Shown here piece by piece: positions 52,020 to 58,646 of a stretch of 64,000 bases of DNA. The number at the start of each line of letters is the position of its first letter. Positions within the stretch are counted from its first letter, which is position 1. Below the pieces are notes generated by a model. It did not search any database. It was not told the DNA's origin and saw nothing but the letters and a program-made list of their open reading frames with translations. The stretch is from Cumulibacter manganitolerans (GTDB lineage: Bacteria; Actinomycetota; Actinomycetes; Mycobacteriales; Antricoccaceae): positions 1 to 64,000 of the forward strand of contig NZ_WBKP01000011.1 in assembly GCF_009602465.1 (NCBI RefSeq). The letters are read 5' to 3'. The translations under genes were made by a program, and so were the position numbers.

Positions 52020-52157
52020 GCCCCACCACATCGGCACCACAATGTCAAGCCTGGATCCGGACGGTGGCCGGAACCGGTCACCTAACCGTGAAACCCTCGC
52101 GCCAGAGCGATTCATGACATGGAATGTTCTTGACGCCGTTCCCCCAACGGGCGTCAT

Positions 52158-52193
52158 GGGAAACGCCCCTACTCCCCCGTGCGGGGCGCTCCC
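52158..52193 (+). promoter_or_regulatory. Leader hairpin upstream of the small secreted peptide gene
   Basis: GGGAAACGCCCC (52158-52169) can pair with GGGGCGCTCCC (52183-52193), 24 bp before the peptide start and next to its GAAGGA ribosome-binding site. A second inverted repeat GACGCC...GGGCGTC lies at about 52129-52155. The 198-bp leader (52020-52217) holds no other gene. It may attenuate or protect the mRNA; this is inference. Confidence 0.5.
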
Positions 52194-52217
52194 GAGCAGA
52201 CCTGGGAAGGATCGAAG

Positions 52218-52352
52218 ATGAGACGAGTCGTAGCGATCTTGTGCACCGCCGCCGCCCTCGCGCTTGGCACTGTTGCCACCGTCGAGGCCGCCGCGGCACC
52301 CCAGCAGGAGGCACCCCAGGCCTGCGCGTTCTGCTGGCCCACCAACCGGTAG
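52218..52352 (+). CDS. 44-aa secreted peptide with C-terminal CAFCWPTNR
   Basis: ATG 52218 follows GAAGGATCGAAG. The peptide has a Sec signal (MRRVVAILCTAAALALGTVA, then TVEAAAA). The probable mature part is PQQEAPQACAFCWPTNR, 17 residues with a CxxC pair (C36, C39), Trp and a basic end. It is a real gene by its ribosome-binding site, its strong terminator starting 8 bp after the stop, and its fit to the regulator upstream. I do not recognise the family. It may be a signalling peptide, a RiPP-like precursor without visible modifying enzymes, or a small disulfide peptide. Confidence 0.78.
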   Translation: MRRVVAILCTAAALALGTVATVEAAAAPQQEAPQACAFCWPTNR

Positions 52353-52360
52353 GCCAGCAC

Positions 52361-52424
52361 AACGACCGAGCAGCCGGCTCGGAGGCGCATTACCTGCAAT
52401 GTGCTTCCGAGCCGGCTGTTTCGT
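52361..52424 (+). terminator. Strong terminator of the peptide gene
   Basis: CAGCCGGCTCGGAGGC (52371-52386) pairs with GCTTCCGAGCCGGCTG (52403-52418) with one mismatch, extended by AACGA/TCGTT, and followed by a T-rich TTTCGTTGTT. It is one of the few hairpins here with a T-rich tail, so the peptide transcript ends here. Confidence 0.85.
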
Positions 52425-52440
52425 TGTTCTCAGCTCCGCC

Positions 52441-52471
52441 CGACGCTCCGTGAGCCACTCACGGAGCGTCG
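52441..52471. terminator. Second hairpin before fdxA, 14-bp perfect stem
   Basis: CGACGCTCCGTGAG and CTCACGGAGCGTCG pair around a CCA loop. It follows the peptide terminator by 16 bp and precedes fdxA by 75 bp. It is either a back-up terminator or part of the fdxA upstream region. Confidence 0.65.
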
Positions 52472-52546
52472 CCGTGTGGTGACTAGACTCGTCCTACAGC
52501 ACCGCATCGAGGCCGTGGCCTCATCGTTCGTGGAGAGGAACATCCC

Positions 52547-52867
52547 GTGACCTACGTGATCGCGCTTCCGTGTGTCGACGTCCTGGACAAGGCGTGCGTC
52601 GAAGAGTGCCCCGTCGACTGCATCTACGAGGGGGAGCGGATGCTCTATATCCACCCCGACGAGTGCGTGGACTGCGGTGCGTGCGAGCCGGTCTGCCCGG
52701 TCGAGGCGATCTACTACGAGGACGACGTCCCCGAGGAGTGGAAGCAGTACTACGACGTGAACGTCGAGTTCTTCAATGAGCTTGGCTCTCCCGGCGGTGC
52801 CTCCAAGATCGGCAAGCAGAACTTCGATCACCCGATCGTGGCGGCGCTGCCCCCGCAGGCCGAGTAG
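52547..52867 (+). CDS. fdxA: Seven-iron ferredoxin
   Basis: This 106-residue [3Fe-4S][4Fe-4S] ferredoxin has N-terminal C9, C17, C21 and C25 and C-terminal C40, C43, C46 and C50 (CVDCGACEPVC). The C-terminal extension is typical of mycobacterial FdxC/FdxA. GTG 52547 follows GAGGAACATCCC. An electron carrier for P450s or other oxidoreductases; linked to dapC as in most actinobacteria. Confidence 0.96.
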   Translation: MTYVIALPCVDVLDKACVEECPVDCIYEGERMLYIHPDECVDCGACEPVCPVEAIYYEDDVPEEWKQYYDVNVEFFNELGSPGGASKIGKQNFDHPIVAALPPQAE

Positions 52868-52877
52868 TCGGCCGAGG

Positions 52878-53972
52878 ATGCGCGAGATCACCCTCCCCGA
52901 ATTCCCCTGGGACACGCTCGCGCCGTACGGCGACAAGGCCCGGGCTCACCCTGACGGAATCGTCGACCTCTCCATCGGGACGCCCGTCGATCCGACACCG
53001 CAGGTCGTGCAGGACGCGGTGCGGGCCGCGGCGGACTCGCCCGGCTACCCGCCCACGATCGGCATCCCCGGCCTGCGGGAGACCGTCGCCGAGGCGGCCG
53101 AGCGGCTGTACGGCATCACCGGTCTCACCCCCGCCCACATCCTGCCGGTGATCGGGACCAAGGAGCTGATCGGCACGCTGCCGACGCTGCTGGGCATCGG
53201 GACCGGCGACACCGTGATGATTCCCGACCTGGCCTACCCGACCTACGCGGTCGCCGCGGCGTTCGCCGGCGCACAGACGCTCACCGCCGACGGCTACACC
53301 CGCATCGGCCCGCAGCGGCTGGCGCTCACCTGGATCAACTCGCCGTCCAACCCGACCGGCCGGGTCCTCGGCCCGGCGCACCTGCAGAAGATGGTGGACG
53401 AGTCACGGCGCCGCGGCGTGCTGCTCGCCAGCGACGAGTGCTACATCGACCTGTCCTGGGAGGGAGACGCGCCGCTGTCGGTGCTGCACCCCGACGTACG
53501 CGGCGGGTCGTTCGACGGACTCCTTGCCGTCCACTCGCTGTCCAAGCGCTCCAACTTCGCCGGCCTGCGCGGCGGCTTCGTGGCCGGTGACCCGCAGGTG
53601 ATCGCCCGGCTGACCGAGGTTCGCAAGCATCTGGGATTCCTGGTGCCGCGGCCGGTCCAGATGGCGATGATCGCCGGGTACCGCGACGACGTCCACGTGC
53701 GCGACCAGCGCGAGATCTACCGCCGTCGCCGCGAGCTGCTCAAGGCGGCGCTCGTCGAGAGCGGCTTCCGAATCGACCACAGCGAGGCGGGGCTGTATCT
53801 GTGGGCGACCCGCGACGAGCCGTGCTGGCAGACCGTCGACTTCCTGGCCGAGAAGGGCATCCTGGTCGCGCCGGGCGCGTTCTACGGCGCCGCAGGCGCC
53901 ACGCACGTGCGGATCGCGCTGACCGCCACCGACGCCGGCATCGAGCAGGCCGCTGCCCGGCTGCTCGCCTGA
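52878..53972 (+). CDS. dapC: Succinyldiaminopimelate transaminase
   Basis: This 364-residue class I/II PLP aminotransferase has the PLP lysine in HSLSKRSNFAGLRGG and NSPSNPTG for substrate/PLP binding. It lies 10 bp after fdxA; this fdxA-dapC pair marks the actinobacterial dapC. It transfers an amino group to N-succinyl-2-amino-6-oxopimelate in lysine/peptidoglycan synthesis; dapD and dapE are in the same window. Confidence 0.92.
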   Translation: MREITLPEFPWDTLAPYGDKARAHPDGIVDLSIGTPVDPTPQVVQDAVRAAADSPGYPPTIGIPGLRETVAEAAERLYGITGLTPAHILPVIGTKELIGTLPTLLGIGTGDTVMIPDLAYPTYAVAAAFAGAQTLTADGYTRIGPQRLALTWINSPSNPTGRVLGPAHLQKMVDESRRRGVLLASDECYIDLSWEGDAPLSVLHPDVRGGSFDGLLAVHSLSKRSNFAGLRGGFVAGDPQVIARLTEVRKHLGFLVPRPVQMAMIAGYRDDVHVRDQREIYRRRRELLKAALVESGFRIDHSEAGLYLWATRDEPCWQTVDFLAEKGILVAPGAFYGAAGATHVRIALTATDAGIEQAAARLLA

Positions 53973-54035
53973 CGGGGAATAGCCGACATTGATTGACGGT
54001 TCAACCACTATGTCGTCAACGTGTGGAGGAACCCT

Positions 54036-54881
54036 ATGACCATCGCGATCACCGGCGCCACCGGCGCCCTCGGCTCGCTCGTGCTCGAGTCGCTGCTGCG
54101 CACCGAGCGCCCCGCCGATCTCGTCGCCGTCGTCCGTGACCCGGCCAAGGCGTCCGGGCTCGCCGAGCGCGGCGTCGCCGTCCGGACCGCCACCTACGAC
54201 GACCCGGAGGCGCTGCGCGCCGCGCTGGCCGGCGTCGAGACCCTGCTGCTGATCTCCGGCAGCGAGGTCGGCCGGCGCGTTCGGCAGCACGCCAACGTGA
54301 TCGAGGCGGCCACGCAGGCCGGCGTCCGGCGGATCGTCTACACCAGCGCCCCCAAGGCGACCGACACCCCGCTGGTGCTCGCCCCGGAGCACAAGGCGAC
54401 CGAGGAGCTGCTGGCCGCCTCCGGCCTCGCCGTGACCATCCTGCGCAACAACTGGTACAACGAGAACTACCTGCCCCAGGTCGACGCGGTGCGGCACACC
54501 GGCATCCTGCTCGGCGCGGCCGGTGACGGGCGGGTCGCCAGTGCCGCGCGCCGCGACTTCGCCGAGGCGGCGGCCGCGGTGCTCACCGGCGACGGCCACG
54601 AGGGCCGCATCTACGAGCTCACCGGCGACACCGCGTGGACCTACGACGATCTCGCCGGGGCGTTGTCCGAGGTCGTCGGGCGGGACGTCGTGTACAAGCC
54701 GGTGAGCGCCGCCGAGCTCGTCACCGCGCTGCTGGACGCCGGGCTCGACGAGGGCAGTGCCCGGTTCGTCGCGGCCCTCGACGAGAACATCGCCGACGGT
54801 GCCCTCGGCGACGTCGACCCGACGCTCGGCCGCCTGATCGGCCGCCCGACCACTCCGCTCGTGGAGACCCTTCGCGGCTAG
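54036..54881 (+). CDS. qorB: NAD(P)H:quinone oxidoreductase type 2
   Basis: This 281-residue NmrA-like Rossmann protein matches E. coli QorB along its length: ITGATGALGSLVLESLL, LLLISGSEVGRR, TILRNNWYNENYLPQ, GAAGDGRVASAARRD, YELTGDTAWTYDDLA and LIGRPTTPL. It reduces quinones and may buffer quinone toxicity. TGGAGG precedes ATG 54036. The partner regulator QorR (HxlR type) is not present next to it. Confidence 0.93.
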   Translation: MTIAITGATGALGSLVLESLLRTERPADLVAVVRDPAKASGLAERGVAVRTATYDDPEALRAALAGVETLLLISGSEVGRRVRQHANVIEAATQAGVRRIVYTSAPKATDTPLVLAPEHKATEELLAASGLAVTILRNNWYNENYLPQVDAVRHTGILLGAAGDGRVASAARRDFAEAAAAVLTGDGHEGRIYELTGDTAWTYDDLAGALSEVVGRDVVYKPVSAAELVTALLDAGLDEGSARFVAALDENIADGALGDVDPTLGRLIGRPTTPLVETLRG

Positions 54882-54947
54882 CGACACGTCGCCGCAGGTT
54901 CGCTAAGGTGCACTCTTAGCAAGCCTAACGACGCAAGGAGCTCCCGC

Positions 54948-55769
54948 ATGGCGAAGACAGAGACCGGAACGGACGACCTGCTCGCGGAGGTCGCGGACGG
55001 GGTCGGCACCCTCACCTTCAACCGTCCCGAAGCACGCAACGCGATGAGCGGCGACATGATGAGCGGCCTCGCCGACGTGCTGGCGGACTGGGCGGACGAC
55101 GACGAGATCGGCGCGGTGGTCATCACCGGTGCCGGCGGCGCGTTCTGCGCCGGCGGCGACGTCAAGGGCTTCAACGAGCGCGGGGGAGAGGGCGGCGCCG
55201 GCGGCGCGGTCGATCCGCGCCGCGTCGATGCCCAGCGCGAGAACCAGAAGGCCACCGTCGGGCGGATCTACAGCTACCCCAAGCCGGTGATCGGCGCGAT
55301 CCCCGGCGCGGCCGCCGGGGCGGGCCTCGGCTTCGCGCTGGCCACCGACGTTCGCGTCGGGACGCCGAAGTCGGTCATGGCGACCGCGTTCGGCGGTGTC
55401 GGGCTGTCCGGCGACTACGGGGTCACCTGGCTGCTGAACCAGCTGGTCGGCCCGGCGAAGGCCCGACAGCTGATGTTCTTCAACGACCGGGTGCGCGGCG
55501 ACGAGCTCCTCGAGCTCGGGCTGCTGAACTGGATCGTTCCGGAGGACGAGCTGCAGACCAAGGCGTTCGAGCTGGCCAAGACCCTCGCCGACGGTCCGCG
55601 CGGCTGCTTCTCGCGGATGAAGGCGAACCTGGCCGAGGTGCCCGTCGCCACGCTGGAGGAGGCCATGGACGCCGAGGTGCAGCGCCACCTCGAGTGCGGC
55701 GTCACCGCGGACCACCGCGAGGCCGTCGCCGCGTTCGTCGAGAAGCGCAAGCCGGTCTTCCGCCGCTGA
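54948..55769 (+). CDS. Enoyl-CoA hydratase/isomerase family protein
   Basis: This 273-residue crotonase has the oxyanion motif FCAGGDVKGF and GAAAGAGLGFALATD. The second catalytic region reads GGVGLSGDYGVTWLLNQLVG, with Asp in place of the hydratase Glu, as in PaaG-like isomerases. It also has a Gly-rich insertion at about 80-95 (GGEGGAGGAVD). A delta-isomerase or epoxyacyl-CoA isomerase is more likely than a hydratase. AAGGAG precedes the ATG. Confidence 0.85.
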   Translation: MAKTETGTDDLLAEVADGVGTLTFNRPEARNAMSGDMMSGLADVLADWADDDEIGAVVITGAGGAFCAGGDVKGFNERGGEGGAGGAVDPRRVDAQRENQKATVGRIYSYPKPVIGAIPGAAAGAGLGFALATDVRVGTPKSVMATAFGGVGLSGDYGVTWLLNQLVGPAKARQLMFFNDRVRGDELLELGLLNWIVPEDELQTKAFELAKTLADGPRGCFSRMKANLAEVPVATLEEAMDAEVQRHLECGVTADHREAVAAFVEKRKPVFRR

Positions 55770-55777
55770 TCGCCCAT

Positions 55778-55832
55778 CTGCGGGGCAGCCAGGGACGCTG
55801 CGGGCTCGATAGCGTCGCCGGCTGCCCCGCAG
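55778..55832. terminator. Bidirectional terminator, nested stem
   Basis: CTGCGGGGCAGCC (55778-55790) pairs perfectly with GGCTGCCCCGCAG (55820-55832), with an inner GACGCT/AGCGTC stem. It lies between convergent crotonase and dapD genes. Confidence 0.82.
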
Positions 55833-55838
55833 AACGGG

Positions 55839-56804
55839 TCAGTTGGCGTGCAGCGCCTCGTTGAGGACGACGCCCTCGCCCTTGTGCGGGCGGGCCTCGA
55901 TCGCGCCGGTCACGCTGTTGCGCAGGTACAGGATGCCGCTCTCGCCGGAGAGCTCCGCGCCCTTCTTGGTCGAGCCGTCGGGCAGGGTCACCTTCGTGCC
56001 GGCGGTGACGTAGCACCCGGCCTCCACGACGCAGTCATCGCCGAGCGAGATCCCCACGCCGCCGTTCGCGCCGATCAGGCACCGCTCACCGATGGTGATG
56101 GTCTCCTTGCCGCCGCCGGACAGCGTGCCCATGATCGACGCGCCGCCGCCGACATCCGAGTCGTTGCCGACGACGACACCGGCACTGATCCGGCCCTCGA
56201 CCATGGCGTTGCCCAGCGTGCCGGCGTTGAAGTTCACGAATCCCTCATGCATCACCGTCGTGCCCTCGGCGAGGTGCGCGCCGAGTCGTACCCGGTCGGC
56301 GTCTGCGATCCGCACGCCGCTGGGGATCAGGTAGTCGACCATGCGCGGGAACTTGTCCACGCCGTACACCGTCACCGCGCCGCGCGAGCGGAGGCGGGCA
56401 CGCACGGCCGCGAAGCCGTCGACGGCGCACGGTCCGTGGTTGGTCCACACGACGTTCGTGAGCTTGCCGAAGATGCCCTCCATGCTGGCCTCGTTCGGCT
56501 TGATCACCCGCGCCGAGAGCAGGTGCAGGCGCAGGTAGGCGTCGTAGGCGTCGGCCGGCGCGTCGGCGAGAGAGGCGATCCGGGTCTGCACGACGACCTG
56601 GCGCACCTGGCGCTCGGCGTCCTCGCCGGCGAGGCCCACGAGGTCGGCGTGCTCCGCGGGGACGTCGGACGGCTCGGGACGGCTCGTGCCGCCGTCCCCG
56701 GCCTCGGCGAGCGCCGGCGCGGGGAACCAGACGTCGAGCACCGAGCCGTCATCGGCGATGGTGGCCAGCCCGTAGGCGGCGGCTGCTGACGGTAGAAGCG
56801 GCAC
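55839..56804 (-). CDS. dapD: Tetrahydrodipicolinate N-succinyltransferase
   Basis: This 321-residue trimeric left-handed beta-helix acyltransferase is of the actinobacterial type. An N-terminal domain with FGKLTNVVWTNHGPC, then hexapeptide repeats (EGTTVMHEGFVNFNAGTLGN, IGANGGVGISLGDDCVVEAG), is followed by a C-terminal KVTLPDGSTKKGAELSGESG. It acylates tetrahydrodipicolinate in the DAP/lysine pathway, the step before DapC. Confidence 0.96.
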   Translation of the reverse strand: MPLLPSAAAAYGLATIADDGSVLDVWFPAPALAEAGDGGTSRPEPSDVPAEHADLVGLAGEDAERQVRQVVVQTRIASLADAPADAYDAYLRLHLLSARVIKPNEASMEGIFGKLTNVVWTNHGPCAVDGFAAVRARLRSRGAVTVYGVDKFPRMVDYLIPSGVRIADADRVRLGAHLAEGTTVMHEGFVNFNAGTLGNAMVEGRISAGVVVGNDSDVGGGASIMGTLSGGGKETITIGERCLIGANGGVGISLGDDCVVEAGCYVTAGTKVTLPDGSTKKGAELSGESGILYLRNSVTGAIEARPHKGEGVVLNEALHAN

Positions 56805-56843
56805 GGATACTCCAGGGTTCGACGACGAGAAACGTCCTCAACC

Positions 56844-57116
56844 CTACCTAGCGAGCCGCGTGTCGGTCGCGGCCGCCGCCTTGGCCTGCTCGCCCTCCGG
56901 CGTCTCGGGGTAGATGCTGCGCGTCTCCGAGCGGGTGTATCGGCGCGGCAGCCAGTCCCGCGGGTACACCTTCGGCAGCACCTTGGCGATGGCGAGCGCC
57001 ACGTACATCACCGTGTTGATGGCGACGAACGCGGCGAGCACCGAGAACCACCCGGTCTGCAGCGTCGACTCCGGCAGCAGGATGCCGTCGGCGGCCAGGA
57101 GCTGTGCTGTGGTCAT
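56844..57116 (-). CDS. Small single-TM protein at the end of the glycosyltransferase operon
   Basis: This 90-residue protein has one clear TM helix (about 24-43, FSVLAAFVAINTVMYVALAI) and a basic/acidic C-terminal cytoplasmic tail (YPRDWLPRRYTRSETRSIYP). Its ATG overlaps the glycosyltransferase stop by ATGA. By position it could be an accessory subunit of the synthase, as small membrane proteins are in other polysaccharide synthases. I recognise no family. Confidence 0.72.
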   Translation of the reverse strand: MTTAQLLAADGILLPESTLQTGWFSVLAAFVAINTVMYVALAIAKVLPKVYPRDWLPRRYTRSETRSIYPETPEGEQAKAAAATDTRLAR

Positions 57117-58582
57117 GCCGTCTCTCCGTCCGCGACCTGGAGGGTGCCGTCCCCGCTGGTGACGACGTGCCGCCACCGTGCTTCACGGCCCACGACGATG
57201 TCGATGACACCCTTGACGAACACGATGTTCAGGAACGTGGCGTACAGCAGCTCGGGGAAGAGCGTCACCGCGAGCAGCCGGGCCGGCCAGCCGCCGCGCC
57301 ATACCGACACCACGCGCTCCACGATGAACAGCAGACCGATGCCCAGCCAGAACGGGAACCACACCCACTGGCCCAGGGAGAGCGCCATGATCACCAGGAC
57401 GGCGAAGTAGGTGACCAGCGCGACCACGCCGTACCCGATGCCGAGCTGCTGCGACCAGTAGCGCGCGGTCTGGGCGGTGACGCCGTACGCGCCGAGGTTC
57501 TCCAGCGCTCCGCGCTGCCAGCGCAGGCGTTGCGCCCACAGCGCGCGCCACGTGGGCATGACCTCGGTGACGACGGTGCACTCGTTCGGCGAGATCATCA
57601 GCGCGCCGAGCGACTTCAGGGCGATGGTGAGCTCGTTGTCCTCCGTCAGCGCGGCAGTGTCGTACACGTCGCCGCGGCGGCCGGGGATCAGCGAGCCGCG
57701 GCTGTCGGCGACGACCTTCATCGCCCGCGACCGGAACACCGAGGCGGTGCCGGTCAGCACGAAGACGCGCCCGCGCCGGCGGCGGATCTCCCGGGCGTAC
57801 CGGGTGTACTCGTTGCGCTGGAACTGCCCCATGATCCCGTGCCGCTTCTCGCCGTAGAACAGGCCGCCGACCGCCATGAGGGCGCGGTCGTTGGTGAACC
57901 GGGCGCGCGCCGCGCGCAGGTAGCCCTGGTCGAGCACCGTGTCGGCGTCCATCACCATGACGGTGTCGTTCTCGCCGAGCGTCGGCAGCAGCACCGCGAG
58001 CGCCTGGTTCAGGGCGCCGCCCTTCTTGTGCGTGTTGTCCACCGAGCGGAATACCTCGGCGCCGGCGTTGGCGGCGAGCACCTCGGTGTCGTCGGTGCAG
58101 TTGTCCGCCACGACGATGATCCGCTCGGGAGGCTCGTGCTGCGCCTGCAGCGACGCCAGCGTCGCCTCGATCTTGTCGGCCTCGTTGTGTGCCGGGATGA
58201 GCACCGTCACGGTCACCGGCCCGTGGAACACGCCGCGGGTGGCCGCCATGACCGGGCGCGGCGACAGCGGCAGGCTTTCCGGGTCGTCGGCGCGGCGATA
58301 CCGGTTGCTGATGAACAGCTCGATCGCCGCGATCGCTGCCGCCAGCAGCAGGGCGCCGCCCACCGCGACCAGGATCGCCTGCACCGACGGTGCGGCCGTG
58401 TCGTACATGACCGAGAAGATCCCGAACAGAATGCCCTCCTGGGGCGCGACCCGGTGCGCGGGGCCGAGGAGGGCCAGCGCGGCCCAGATGACGACGGCCG
58501 CCGCGAGGGCGATGCCCAGCACGACGAGGCCGATGCCTCGGGTGAGGCCGGAGGGCTGCTTGGCGGGTCGCCGTGACGACAT
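57113..58582 (-). CDS. Family 2 glycosyltransferase, processive polysaccharide-synthase type
   Basis: This 489-residue membrane GT2 has two N-terminal TM helices (about 17-38 and 68-88), a catalytic domain with VLIPAHNEADKIEATLASLQ, the metal-binding MDADT, catalytic TEDNE and the acceptor-binding QRLRWQRGALEN. Three C-terminal TM helices (from about 365) follow. The D, DxD, TED, QxxRW set is that of cellulose, PNAG and hyaluronan synthases. There is no PilZ domain. The upstream gene makes or breaks c-di-GMP, so polymer synthesis may be under c-di-GMP control. Confidence 0.92.
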   Translation of the reverse strand: MSSRRPAKQPSGLTRGIGLVVLGIALAAAVVIWAALALLGPAHRVAPQEGILFGIFSVMYDTAAPSVQAILVAVGGALLLAAAIAAIELFISNRYRRADDPESLPLSPRPVMAATRGVFHGPVTVTVLIPAHNEADKIEATLASLQAQHEPPERIIVVADNCTDDTEVLAANAGAEVFRSVDNTHKKGGALNQALAVLLPTLGENDTVMVMDADTVLDQGYLRAARARFTNDRALMAVGGLFYGEKRHGIMGQFQRNEYTRYAREIRRRRGRVFVLTGTASVFRSRAMKVVADSRGSLIPGRRGDVYDTAALTEDNELTIALKSLGALMISPNECTVVTEVMPTWRALWAQRLRWQRGALENLGAYGVTAQTARYWSQQLGIGYGVVALVTYFAVLVIMALSLGQWVWFPFWLGIGLLFIVERVVSVWRGGWPARLLAVTLFPELLYATFLNIVFVKGVIDIVVGREARWRHVVTSGDGTLQVADGETA

Positions 58583-58646
58583 GGCTGCCTTTCTGGAGCT
58601 GCGCGGTAGCGGTGCGGAGCGGGGTGGAGCGGGCGGATCGGGTGCT

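Noticed and set aside
52776-52877. Earlier start for dapC inside fdxA
   Set aside because: The frame is open into fdxA, but ATG 52878 follows the fdxA stop and gives the standard N-terminus.
54900-54936. Possible DtxR/IdeR iron box (TTAGCAAGCCTAA) before the crotonase gene
   Set aside because: Only scattered matches to the 19-bp consensus and no iron-related gene follows.
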